A stretch of DNA of 64,000 bases from JANQPA01 sp964628385. Lineage in GTDB: Bacteria > Bacteroidota > Bacteroidia > Chitinophagales > Saprospiraceae. Positions 32,521 to 41,047 of the stretch are shown in pieces; the stretch's first letter is position 1; every line of letters starts with the position of its first letter. The notes under the pieces are model-generated. The model had not been told where the DNA came from. It did no database searches and saw only the letters and a program-made list of their open reading frames with translations. The translations under genes were made by a program, and so were the position numbers. Location: NCBI GenBank assembly GCA_964628385.1, contig CAZVOD010000001.1:92421-156420 (forward strand), read 5' to 3'.

Positions 32521-35500
32521 ATGAAAGGAAACAGAAGTTTAGGCAACTTGACCGGATGGCTGGTTTTTGCAATAGCTACTACAGTATACTATTTCTCAGT
32601 TGAACGAACGGGCAGTCTTTGGGATTGTGGAGAATTTATTCTTGGTGCATACAAGCTTCAGGTGGTTCACCCTCCTGGCGCTCCTTTATTTTTGTTGGTC
32701 GGTCGTGTATTTACGTGGTTTGCGGAGGTTTTTTCTAATGACCCTGCCGATATAGCTTTTGCGGTAAATATGTTATCTGGCATTTGTACAGCATTTGCAG
32801 CTGCTTTTGTATGCTGGATTACGGTTTGCCTGGGTAAGTTAGCATTAGTTGGCAGAGATCAGGAAATGGATTTTGGACAGCAGCTGGCTACTTCTGGTGC
32901 AGGCCTGTTAGCTGGTCTGGCTACTGCCTTCTGTTCTTCTATCTGGTTTTCAGCTGTAGAGGGTGAAGTCTACGCCATGTCTACTTTTTTTACAGCGCTG
33001 ACTCTATGGGCTGTTATTAAATGGTATTCGCTGCCTGACGATGCACAAAATGATAGATGGTTAATTTTTTCTGTATACGCTGCCGGTCTATCAACTGGCG
33101 TTCACTTGCTGAGTTTATTAACTTTTCCGGCTCTGGCTCTTTTCTACTATTTCAAAAGATATAAGCAAACAACCCTGTTGGGAATGGCTGCTGCTGTGGG
33201 GGTTGGCCTGGCTGCTATCATAGGTATTCAGGTTTTTATCATCATAGGTATACCAAAGTTGTGGTCTGTTTTTGAATTACTTATGGTAAACAGCTTTGGT
33301 CTTCCCTTTCATTCAGGACTTATCCCTACTACTTTAGTGGTAGCTGGTGTAATATTTCTGGGATTACGCTACGCTCATAACAAGCAAAATGCTTTGTTGC
33401 AATATATTTTTGTTGCGGCGTCTTTGGTTATAGTAGCCTTTTCAACTATCGGCATGGTTGTCATCAGAGCCAACGCGAATACGCCGATCAATATGAATGT
33501 GCCGAGTGATGCTATGAGGCTGATTCCTTACCTAAACCGCGAGCAATACGGAGAGCGCCCTCTTTTGAAAGGACCGCATTTTGGTGCAGAAGCTTACAAA
33601 TCAGAGCGTAAAGACAGATACGGCCGGGTAGGAGATCGCTATGAAATTGTAGATCGCAAGATATCGCTAGAATACAGAGAGAAAGATAAGGTGCTGTTTC
33701 CAAGGATGTCTGACAATACTCAGGGGCGTCCTACACTGTATAAAGAATGGATGGGTTTAAACCCGAGGGCTCCTCTCCCCAGTGGGCGACCTAATCAAGG
33801 CGATAATATCAGTTTCCTGATCAATTATCAGTTCGGCTGGATGTATTGGCGCTATTTTATGTGGAATTTTTCGGGGAGGCAAAATGGAGAACAAGGCTTT
33901 GAACCATGGGATAAATCAAAAGGCCACTGGATAACGGGTATCAATGCCATAGACCAGATGCGACTTTACGATTTTTCACAGGCCACTGATACCATGAAGG
34001 CCCATAAGGCCCGGAATGTATATTTTGCTATTCCATTTTTATTTGGTTTGATCGGTATGTTCTTTCACGCCAAGAGACGGCAAAATGAATTTCTGGGGTT
34101 GCTGGCTATGTTTATCATCACAGGTCTTGGTATTATTATTTATTCCAATCAGCCGCCCAGAGAACCCAGAGAACGTGATTATGTATTAGTAGGCTCTTTC
34201 TTCACCTACTGTATTTGGATAGGTATGGCTGCGTTAGCATTATTCAACTTATTGTTAACCAGAGTAAAGTTAAATAGTACTGTTGCGGCGGTAGCTGCTA
34301 CTGCTGTGGTTCTTGTTGCACCGATATTGATGGGTACCCAAAACTACGATGATCACAGTCGTAGATTAACCACAGGAGCTCGGGACTATGCTGTTAATTT
34401 CCTTGAATCCTGTGAGCCCAATGCCATAATATTTACCTACGGTGATAATGATACTTATCCGCTATGGTACGCCCAGGAGGTCGAAGGGATTCGGACGGAC
34501 GTCCGCGTAGTAAATTTGAGCCTTATCGCTGTTGACTGGTATATAGACTTACTAAGGAGAAAAATAAATGACTCTCCAGCCTTGAAGTTTACCATTTCTT
34601 CCGAGGCGATGAGGGGACGTAAACGGGTTCAGGTGCTTTATCCGGGGCAGGATAGAGTGGCAAAGCTTGATTTGAAAAGCTTTATCAAATTTATAGGAGA
34701 AGAGCATCCACTACCGCTTCAGGATGGCTCAAAGACAGAAAGTTACATGCCTACGCGCAATGTCTTTATTCCTGTTGACAAGCAGGAAGTTTTGGAAAGT
34801 GGAATTTTGGGAATAGAAGATACCGCTAATATTGTATCAGAAATTCCACTCAATCTGTCAAACAAGAGTTACATATTTAAGGATGATCTGGCAGTAATGG
34901 ATATTATTGCTTCTAACATTTGGGAGCGGCCTATTTATTTCGCCGTGACGGTTAGGCCGGAGAAATTTATGGGAATGCAGGACTACACCCAGTTGGAAGG
35001 CCTGGCTCTAAAATTGATCCCTGTAAAATCCAGCAGTGATCCTAGCTATTCCATTGTAGGATACGGGCGTGTAGACGCTGAAAAGATATACGACTTATCT
35101 ATTAATAATTTCCGGTGGGGTAATTTTGATAAATATGATCTTTTCGTTGATGATAGTTATGCCCCCAGTGTCCAAAGTCTTTGGTTGATGATGCGCAGGG
35201 CAGCCATGCAGTTGTTGCAGGACGGCCAAAAGGATAAAGCAGTGGAACTGGCCAGCCGGTATTTCGAGGTCTTTCCGCATATGAATTTCCCCTACGATTA
35301 TCGCTCGATGTATATGATACAGATATTTTTGCAAGCCGAAGAATTTGAGCTGGCAAAAGAGCACCTGCGGATACTGGCAGGAGAGACAGAACAGCGACTG
35401 AACTTCTATACGTCAATTGATGAAAGTAGGTTACAGGCAAGCTTTAAGAATGATTTTGACTTTGCTATGCGCAATCGCTCTGACATTATGAGGGCGGCTC

Positions 35501-35586
35501 AGCAAATGGCAGACGAAAGTTTTACGCAAGAAATGGAAAGCTTGCTAGGGGCTTATGAAATGCGCCCAACAGAAAATACACAGTAA
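32521..35586 (+). CDS. DUF2723 (TMEM260-like) multipass membrane protein
   Basis: A 1021-residue inner membrane protein. The N-terminus carries DUF2723: SVERTGSLWDCGEFILGAYKLQVVHPPGAPLF includes the acidic loop (Asp/Glu) typical of GT-C glycosyltransferases. About 10-12 membrane helices lie in residues 10-330 and 495-620. A soluble C-terminal domain (about 630-1021) includes TPR-like helices (QKDKAVELASRYFEVFP, EFELAKEHLRILAGE). The eukaryotic relative TMEM260 is a protein O-mannosyltransferase, so lipid-linked sugar transfer to proteins is a reasonable inference. It is long and monocistronic, with a terminator 45 bases after the stop. Confidence 0.88.
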   Translation: MKGNRSLGNLTGWLVFAIATTVYYFSVERTGSLWDCGEFILGAYKLQVVHPPGAPLFLLVGRVFTWFAEVFSNDPADIAFAVNMLSGICTAFAAAFVCWITVCLGKLALVGRDQEMDFGQQLATSGAGLLAGLATAFCSSIWFSAVEGEVYAMSTFFTALTLWAVIKWYSLPDDAQNDRWLIFSVYAAGLSTGVHLLSLLTFPALALFYYFKRYKQTTLLGMAAAVGVGLAAIIGIQVFIIIGIPKLWSVFELLMVNSFGLPFHSGLIPTTLVVAGVIFLGLRYAHNKQNALLQYIFVAASLVIVAFSTIGMVVIRANANTPINMNVPSDAMRLIPYLNREQYGERPLLKGPHFGAEAYKSERKDRYGRVGDRYEIVDRKISLEYREKDKVLFPRMSDNTQGRPTLYKEWMGLNPRAPLPSGRPNQGDNISFLINYQFGWMYWRYFMWNFSGRQNGEQGFEPWDKSKGHWITGINAIDQMRLYDFSQATDTMKAHKARNVYFAIPFLFGLIGMFFHAKRRQNEFLGLLAMFIITGLGIIIYSNQPPREPRERDYVLVGSFFTYCIWIGMAALALFNLLLTRVKLNSTVAAVAATAVVLVAPILMGTQNYDDHSRRLTTGARDYAVNFLESCEPNAIIFTYGDNDTYPLWYAQEVEGIRTDVRVVNLSLIAVDWYIDLLRRKINDSPALKFTISSEAMRGRKRVQVLYPGQDRVAKLDLKSFIKFIGEEHPLPLQDGSKTESYMPTRNVFIPVDKQEVLESGILGIEDTANIVSEIPLNLSNKSYIFKDDLAVMDIIASNIWERPIYFAVTVRPEKFMGMQDYTQLEGLALKLIPVKSSSDPSYSIVGYGRVDAEKIYDLSINNFRWGNFDKYDLFVDDSYAPSVQSLWLMMRRAAMQLLQDGQKDKAVELASRYFEVFPHMNFPYDYRSMYMIQIFLQAEEFELAKEHLRILAGETEQRLNFYTSIDESRLQASFKNDFDFAMRNRSDIMRAAQQMADESFTQEMESLLGAYEMRPTENTQ

Positions 35587-36100
35587 AAGAATTGATGCTC
35601 TTTCCGGGAGTATCTAGAGCTAAAAGTAGAAATGGTGTTCCGGAATAAGTTTTCGGAACACCATTTTTTTATCGTTAAATGAGGCGTGGGGCCAGCTCTA
35701 CCCCCCGATGAGCTGAACACCCCCACCTCCTGATGGCTATAAGCCAATCAGTTTTTTATACACATGCGATGATGCATTTCAACTAACAGGTTGAACCATC
35801 ATTCTGGAAAATTACCTTTTTCAAGTCAGCTCTATAGCGTAACTGTACCAAAAACAAATACGCAGGTTTCAGGCATTTGTTACAATGGCTGTTAGTAAAG
35901 GAAAGAAATTGTTGGAATGCTAATTTATGTGGTAGTTTTCTCATCTTTCTGTATGCCAATTTTTTTCAAATAACTAAGATCTTTAATATAAATTAAGGTT
36001 AATTCTTCCTCTTGTCAATATGCTTTACGCCAAATTGTCAGTTTTTCCTGGATGGCATAAGGTTTGTCATACAACTTAATAAAGTTTAAAATTCAGACAT
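35587..36100. other. Intergenic region, DUF2723 gene to htpG
   Basis: 514 bases. It begins with the DUF2723 gene terminator. The rest shows no RNA gene, repeat or convincing promoter; the htpG promoter must lie near the 3' end. A 64-codon minus-strand frame at 35553-35747 overlaps the terminator and is not credible. Confidence 0.55.
35631..35670 (+). terminator. Terminator of the DUF2723 gene
   Basis: AATGGTGTTCCG (35631-35642) and CGGAACACCATT (35654-35665) form a perfect 12-bp stem followed by seven T residues. Confidence 0.93.
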
Positions 36101-37966
36101 ATGCAAAAAGGAAGTATATCTGTACAGACGGAGAACATCTTTCCCATTATCAAACAATTCCTGTATTCTGATCAGGAAATTTTTCTCAGAGAATTGATTT
36201 CTAACGCTGTCGATGCGACCAATAAGCTGAAGGCCATGGCGGCAAAAGGGGAATACACTGAAGAGCTAGGTGACCTCACCATCGAGGTTCTTCTGGACAA
36301 AGAAAACAAAAAGCTTACCATAAGAGATAAGGGAATAGGAATGACAGAAGAGGAGGTAAAAAAATACCTCAACCAGGTTGCTTTTTCGAGTGCTTCTGAG
36401 TTTTTGGAAAAGTACAAAGATGAGGCAAACATCATCGGACACTTCGGTCTGGGTTTTTATTCTGCATTCATGGTAGCTGACAGGGTTGAGGCCATTACTC
36501 GCTCACATCAGGCTGACGCAAAGGGGGTGACCTGGGCCTGCGAGGGAGAGCCAGAGTATACCATAGAGGAGAATGATAAAGATTTCAGAGGAACCGATAT
36601 GGTACTTTATATCAACGAAGAGAGCAATGAGTTTCTTGAAGAGAGCCGTATTGAAGAATTACTGAATAAATACTGCAAGTTTCTTTCTGTGCCGATACAA
36701 TTCGGTACTAAAACAGAAACCACCTACGAAGGGGAAGGAGAAGAGCAGAAAGAGATCAAAAATGAAGTTCCCAACATCATCAACGATGTAGCACCAGCCT
36801 GGAAAGAAAAGCCGGCTGATTTAGATGATGAAACTTACAAGAGTTTCTACAAAACCCTTTACCCGTTCAGTGCTGATCCATTATTTTGGATTCATCTTAA
36901 TATTGATTATCCCTTCAACCTTACTGGTATTCTTTACTTTCCAAAGTTGGGTAACTCGATAGAAGTACAGAAAAACAAAATTCAGCTTTACAGTAACCAG
37001 GTATACGTAACTGACGACGTTAAAGAGATTGTACCTGAATTCCTTACGCTATTGCACGGGGTAATAGATTCTCCTGATATTCCTTTAAATGTTTCGAGAA
37101 GTTACCTACAGAGTGACAGGAATGTTAAAAAAATTACTGGCTATATCACCAAAAAGGTAGCTGAAAAGCTCAATGAGCTCTACAAATCAGACCGTAAAGC
37201 TTTTGAAGAGAAGTGGCCTGATTTGAATGTATTCATTAAATACGGAATGATCTCAGAGGAGAAATTCCACGACAAAGCAGTCAAATTTGCTTTGCTTCAA
37301 AATACGGAAGGAGCGTTTTTCACTATTGATGAATACAAAGAGAAAATAAAAGGTAATCAGACCGATAAGTACGAAAAGATCGTTTTGCTTTACACCAATA
37401 ATAAGGTTGAGCATGATATATTCATTAACTCAGCTACGAACAATGGCTATGACGTATTGGTGTTCGACACTGTTATTGACAATCATTTTATGCAGCACCT
37501 GGAATATAAGTTGGGAGATGTAACATTTGTAAGGGTTGATTCAGATACGGTAGATAACCTGGTACAGAAAGATGAAGAGAAAGAGTCTGTGCTGTCTGAA
37601 GAAGAACAAAATAACATCAAATCTATATTTGAGGATATGGTAGGCTTAGGAGGTACAGTAGTACCAAAGGCCATGTCTCCTGATGATCAACCAGTGTTGA
37701 TCACCAAACCAGAGTTTATGCGTCGTATGAAGGAAATGCAAGCATTACAGGGGAATGCTGGTATGGATTTTCCCGACAGCTTTAATTTGGTAGTAAATAC
37801 TAATCACCCTTTAGTTGCCGGAAAATTAAAAGAGGAGCAGGATGAGACCAAACGGAAAGAGTTAGCTCAATATCTTTACAATTTGGCACAATTGAACCAG
37901 AACATGCTAAGGGGATCAGACTTGACTAATTTTGTTAATAAGACCCTTTCCTTTTTAGAAAAGTAG
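36101..37966 (+). CDS. htpG: Hsp90 chaperone HtpG
   Basis: HtpG, 621 residues, the bacterial Hsp90. The GHKL ATPase domain is first: LISNAVDATNKL (about 29-40; E. coli has NASDA), IRDKGIGMT and IGHFGLGFYSAFMVAD. The middle domain has the catalytic arginine region NVSRSYLQ, and the C-terminal dimer domain ends LRGSDLTNFVNKTLSFLEK. Full length and cytoplasmic. It is monocistronic, with a stem-loop just after the stop. Heat control is not evident from the upstream sequence. Confidence 0.97.
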   Translation: MQKGSISVQTENIFPIIKQFLYSDQEIFLRELISNAVDATNKLKAMAAKGEYTEELGDLTIEVLLDKENKKLTIRDKGIGMTEEEVKKYLNQVAFSSASEFLEKYKDEANIIGHFGLGFYSAFMVADRVEAITRSHQADAKGVTWACEGEPEYTIEENDKDFRGTDMVLYINEESNEFLEESRIEELLNKYCKFLSVPIQFGTKTETTYEGEGEEQKEIKNEVPNIINDVAPAWKEKPADLDDETYKSFYKTLYPFSADPLFWIHLNIDYPFNLTGILYFPKLGNSIEVQKNKIQLYSNQVYVTDDVKEIVPEFLTLLHGVIDSPDIPLNVSRSYLQSDRNVKKITGYITKKVAEKLNELYKSDRKAFEEKWPDLNVFIKYGMISEEKFHDKAVKFALLQNTEGAFFTIDEYKEKIKGNQTDKYEKIVLLYTNNKVEHDIFINSATNNGYDVLVFDTVIDNHFMQHLEYKLGDVTFVRVDSDTVDNLVQKDEEKESVLSEEEQNNIKSIFEDMVGLGGTVVPKAMSPDDQPVLITKPEFMRRMKEMQALQGNAGMDFPDSFNLVVNTNHPLVAGKLKEEQDETKRKELAQYLYNLAQLNQNMLRGSDLTNFVNKTLSFLEK

Positions 37967-37980
37967 AATGGACATAAAAT

Positions 37981-38015
37981 ATCCCGGGTTCTCAATAAAT
38001 TTGAAACCCCGGGAT
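37981..38015 (+). terminator. Stem-loop after htpG
   Basis: ATCCCGGGTT (37981-37990) pairs with AACCCCGGGAT (38005-38015), one bulge, 14-base loop. No T run follows, so terminator function is likely but not certain. Confidence 0.6.
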
Positions 38016-38159
38016 ACCAGACTTTCGCAGGCATTAAAATAGGCTATTAATTAAAGTGCTCAGTTATCTCTCACACTGTGCCTCTTCTCAATCGCTTAGC
38101 GCTGCCGTGCTCAAAAGGAATCCCTGCCCTTCTTCGCGAAAAGCCTTCGTGTGATAAAA

Positions 38160-38204
38160 AAATAGTTCAATTTTACCACCATTCTACCCCTGTGGAACGA
38201 GTCT
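38160..38204 (+). repeat. 45-bp diverged repeat, copy A
   Basis: Matches 42839-42883 on the opposite strand at about 36 of 45 positions, with the core TTTACCACCATTCT identical in both. It lies in non-coding DNA between htpG and recA and could be the remnant of a longer dispersed element. Confidence 0.6.
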
Positions 38205-38319
38205 ATTGAATCTACAGTCCGAATCCAGCGTTTGTTGAAGCACTGAAAAGCAATTGAATAAGTACCATACTCCTGTCAAGTCAGCCATAGATAAAAAAGT
38301 TAAGACCTTCTACTGGCCT

Positions 38320-39420
38320 TTAGGCATTGTTAGATTCACTACTAGCTTTCTTTTTGGAGCTTCCGGAAGACTTGGCCTGGCCACCAGTAGCATCCTTTGA
38401 GGGTTGCGGTTCTGGTTCAATACCTAGGATTTTATGCTTGATCTTGGCTTCTATTTCCAAAGCTACTTCAGGATTATCTTCAAGGAACTGCTTGGCGGAT
38501 TCTCTACCCTGAGCTATTTTGGCATTATCATAGCTGTACCAGGAACCACTTTTCTGAATGATATCGTGGTCTACTCCAAGGTCAACGATTTCACCTACTT
38601 TGGAAATTCCCTTACCATACATAATATCAAAGGTAGCTATACGGAAAGGTGGAGCTACTTTATTTTTCTTTACGGTAACTTTTACGTGATTACCAATTAC
38701 ATTACCCTCTTTATCCTTGATAGCAGAGCCTGTTTTACGGATATCGCAACGAACAGAGGCGTAGAATTTTAATGCATTACCACCGGTAGTAGTTTCGGGA
38801 TTACCGAACATTACGCCGATCTTTTCTCTTAGCTGGTTGATAAAGATACAACAAGCCCCTGTTTTACCGATAGTGGCGGTAAGTTTTCTCATAGCCTGAG
38901 ACATCAACCTAGCTTGGAGTCCCATTTTGGAATCTCCCATTTCACCTTCTATTTCACTTCTAGGTACGAGTGCTGCTACGGAGTCAACAACGATTATATC
39001 GATAGCTCCGGATCGGATCAGGTTTTCGGCAATTTCAAGTGCCTGTTCTCCATTATCAGGCTGAGAAATCAGGAGGTTTTCAGTATCTACACCCAATGCT
39101 TTGGCATAGAAGCGGTCAAAAGCGTGCTCGGCATCTATAAAAGCAGCAATGCCTCCTTTCTTCTGGCATTCTGCAATCGCGTGTACAGCGAGTGTCGTTT
39201 TACCAGAGGATTCCGGACCGTATATTTCTACTACTCTACCCTTTGGAAACCCATTAACTCCAAGGGCTACATCCAAGCTCAAAGAACCTGTCGGAATGAT
39301 TTCTACACTTACTACATTATCGTCGCCCAAACGCATGATAGTGCCCTGACCATAGGTCTTTTCGATTCTGTCAACTGTGAGTTGCAGCGCTTTTAATTTT
39401 GCTTCTTTATCTTGTGCCAT
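38320..39420 (-). CDS. recA: Recombinase RecA
   Basis: RecA, 366 residues, the strand-exchange protein and SOS co-protease. Walker A is GPESSGKT (68-75), Walker B is IDIIVVDSVAAL, and the DNA-binding loop 2 region is TTGGNALKFYASVR. The core is fully conserved. The C-terminal tail (about 330-366) is Ser/Lys-rich rather than acidic as in E. coli. A well-formed promoter with an overlapping palindrome lies upstream, so regulation, perhaps by damage, is likely. No recX or lexA gene is adjacent. Confidence 0.98.
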   Translation of the reverse strand: MAQDKEAKLKALQLTVDRIEKTYGQGTIMRLGDDNVVSVEIIPTGSLSLDVALGVNGFPKGRVVEIYGPESSGKTTLAVHAIAECQKKGGIAAFIDAEHAFDRFYAKALGVDTENLLISQPDNGEQALEIAENLIRSGAIDIIVVDSVAALVPRSEIEGEMGDSKMGLQARLMSQAMRKLTATIGKTGACCIFINQLREKIGVMFGNPETTTGGNALKFYASVRCDIRKTGSAIKDKEGNVIGNHVKVTVKKNKVAPPFRIATFDIMYGKGISKVGEIVDLGVDHDIIQKSGSWYSYDNAKIAQGRESAKQFLEDNPEVALEIEAKIKHKILGIEPEPQPSKDATGGQAKSSGSSKKKASSESNNA

Positions 39421-39461
39421 TAGATTAGACTCTATTTAAAACAGATTATTAAAGTATGACT

Positions 39462-39492
39462 CAAATATAAACACTTTGTTTGACAAAACAAA
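39462..39492 (-). promoter_or_regulatory. Promoter of recA
   Basis: On the minus strand, TTTG (39489-39492), a 19-base spacer and TATATTTG (39462-39469): a perfect fit to the Bacteroidota consensus TTTG-N19-TANNTTTG. It lies 42 bases before the recA ATG. Confidence 0.75.
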
Positions 39493-39494
39493 GT
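39473..39494. promoter_or_regulatory. Palindrome in the recA promoter, candidate operator
   Basis: ACTTTGTTT (39473-39481), four bases, AAACAAAGT (39486-39494): perfect 9-bp dyad symmetry. It covers the -33 box and most of the spacer, where a bound repressor would block RNA polymerase. Its position fits an SOS-type operator. The sequence does not match the E. coli LexA box (CTGT-N8-ACAG). Confidence 0.55.
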
Positions 39495-39550
39495 TTTAGC
39501 ATATCCCTTTTGCGGGAGTATTCAAAACAAGCTTGTTTGTTAAGGCTGGA

Positions 39551-39604
39551 GGAAGAAAAAAATCCAGAAAGAAAAAACGAAGTTTTAGACTTTCTGGATT
39601 TTGG
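39551..39604 (-). terminator. Terminator of the small leftward gene at 39652
   Basis: AAAATCCAGAAAG (39559-39571) and CTTTCTGGATTTT (39590-39602) form a perfect 13-bp stem; on the minus strand it is followed by a run of T. It lies about 50 bases after the stop of the 78-codon gene. Confidence 0.8.
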
Positions 39605-39651
39605 TAAGGCGCTGTTGGCCTTATTTATCAGGTGGTATTCAGCTGATATCG

Positions 39652-39888
39652 TTATGCACAGTTTTCTGTGGCATTTTCCTTGCTGTACTTCAGAATACTT
39701 TGTAAAGTAGATTTTCTTGCATTGAATTTGACCTTTGGTAATTGCTGATAAGAAGCGCGTAGTTGCTCATAGTTCTTTCTGAGTTCTTTTGAATTACGAA
39801 GTGCCTTCCTTATAGCGATGGTTTCTGAAGTGGTAGTTTCCTGATAGATGAATTTAATGAGAAGATCGTTTGTAAAGGTATGCTTCAT
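39652..39888 (-). CDS. Small protein resembling anti-sigma N-terminal helices
   Basis: A 78-residue protein, start ATG 39888 (MKHTFTNDLLIKFIYQETTTSE). It has the layout of small Bacteroidota proteins that look like the N-terminal helices of anti-sigma factors: LIKFIYQETTTSETIAIRKALRNSKELRKNYEQLRASYQQLPKV. It lacks the zinc-binding His/Cys set and any membrane helix. It has its own terminator, which supports a real gene. Function unknown; the frame extends further upstream, but the extra residues look non-coding. Confidence 0.7.
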   Translation of the reverse strand: MKHTFTNDLLIKFIYQETTTSETIAIRKALRNSKELRKNYEQLRASYQQLPKVKFNARKSTLQSILKYSKENATENCA

Positions 39889-40086
39889 ACAATTTGATTT
39901 GTTTATAAAAATTGGTTGTTTGACAAGTTCAAAGAAGAGTTGTAAATCCACAACTCTGGTAGCGGTTTTGTGCATAACTTAGCATAATTTTTTCCCTTAA
40001 AAAGTTGTTTAAATAACTATTTTAACGGGTGAATTATTGCACAGATTAAACAAATTTATAACGCTTTATAACAACTCTTTGGGTAT

Positions 40087-40521
40087 CTACCTGCTCACCA
40101 GCTTCCACTCCTGAGTTCTGTAGATACCAGTCCAGTGTATTCCTCTTACTTTCAACACATTAGCGTCATCCTCGTCTACCCATATCTTGCAATTGTATGT
40201 ATTGCCACTTTCCGGATCGAGAATCTTCCCATCTTCCCATCTATCGCCTTTCCACTCTAAATTCTCCACAACTATCATTCCCACTAATGGCTTATCTTTC
40301 TTCTTTCCTTTACATTCCTCACATGTAGCATCTTGCTCTGCTTCTAGTAGTTTGGTTATTTTCCCAAAAAGCTTATTATCTTTTTTATAAAGTTCTATGT
40401 ATGACTTTGCGTCACCTGTTTTATCATCTATTGTTTTCCAGGTACCAAAAACGCTATCCTGGGGATAAGCATTCAGGAATATAGCACAAAATAAAATAAA
40501 AGTCAAAATGCCTTTTTTCAT
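40087..40521 (-). CDS. DUF2147 family secreted protein
   Basis: A 144-residue exported protein. The signal peptide is MKKGILTFILFCAIFLNAYPQ. The mature part is a DUF2147 domain: GTWKTIDDKTGDAKSYIELYKKDNKLFGKI at the start, then a CEECKG pair of cysteines, WKGDRWEDGKILDPESGNTYNCKIW, and LKVRGIHWTGIYRTQEW. It is predicted to be a lipocalin-like beta barrel in the periplasm. Function unknown. It lies 36 bases before the alkyltransferase-like gene's stop and is upstream relative to neither partner's start in an obvious operon. Confidence 0.88.
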   Translation of the reverse strand: MKKGILTFILFCAIFLNAYPQDSVFGTWKTIDDKTGDAKSYIELYKKDNKLFGKITKLLEAEQDATCEECKGKKKDKPLVGMIVVENLEWKGDRWEDGKILDPESGNTYNCKIWVDEDDANVLKVRGIHWTGIYRTQEWKLVSR

Positions 40522-40557
40522 AATAAAATACTTTGATTGATCAGTAAGTAAATAATT

Positions 40558-40887
40558 CTAACAAGTATCCAGTTCGGCAGGGTGCCAGAACAACTTCTTA
40601 AAATCAAGAACTTTATTATCTACAATCTTGACGCCTTCTTGTTCGAGCATTTCTTCCATCATTGTGGGGGATGGAAAGTGATTTCTACCGCTCAGCTCTC
40701 CCTTTCTATTGACAACCCTATGAGCAGGGACTTCTGCACTGGTAAAGCTTTTATTCAAGGCCCAACCTACCATCCTTGCTGATCCCAAAGCTAGGTAATC
40801 AGCAATAGCGCCGTAAGTAGAAACTCTGCCGAAAGGAATCTGACGAGTCACTTCAAATACTTTTTCATAATAAGACTGATCAGGCAT
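40558..40887 (-). CDS. Alkyltransferase-like protein (ATL), MGMT family without cysteine
   Basis: A 109-residue protein equal to the DNA-binding domain of O6-methylguanine methyltransferase. ATG 40887 is preferred to a GTG one codon earlier. The helix-turn-helix is IPFGRVSTYGAIADYLAL and the arginine finger region is SARMVGWALNKS. The alkyl-acceptor motif PCHR is PAHR here, so it cannot take an alkyl group. Such ATL proteins bind O6-alkylguanine and flag it for nucleotide excision repair. A single cysteine is the last residue and is not in the active site. Confidence 0.93.
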   Translation of the reverse strand: MPDQSYYEKVFEVTRQIPFGRVSTYGAIADYLALGSARMVGWALNKSFTSAEVPAHRVVNRKGELSGRNHFPSPTMMEEMLEQEGVKIVDNKVLDFKKLFWHPAELDTC

Positions 40888-41047
40888 CACCGATTCGTTG
40901 TTAAAAGAAGGTGTATTAGAACTGTCTTATGCGGGGTGATAAACTACATATTACAACTTATTTTTCCCCCGCCAGACATGTCTACGATAAAGAGGCAGTA
41001 AATTGCTATTTTTGCTGCCTGAAAAATCAAAATTTGTAGCTGATATT

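Larger units (their letters stand above)
37967..38319. other. Intergenic region between convergent htpG and recA
   Basis: 353 bases. It holds the htpG stem-loop and one copy of the 45-bp repeat at 38160-38204. The remaining sequence looks like decayed non-coding DNA with no open frame of note. Confidence 0.6.

Noticed and set aside
35690..35735. G/C-rich block with GGGG and CCCCCC runs after the DUF2723 gene
   Set aside because: It looked like a possible hairpin or element end but does not pair well and has no second copy in the window.
39480..39710. 76-codon plus-strand frame beside recA
   Set aside because: It runs through the terminator hairpin of the opposite-strand gene and over its end; composition is not protein-like.
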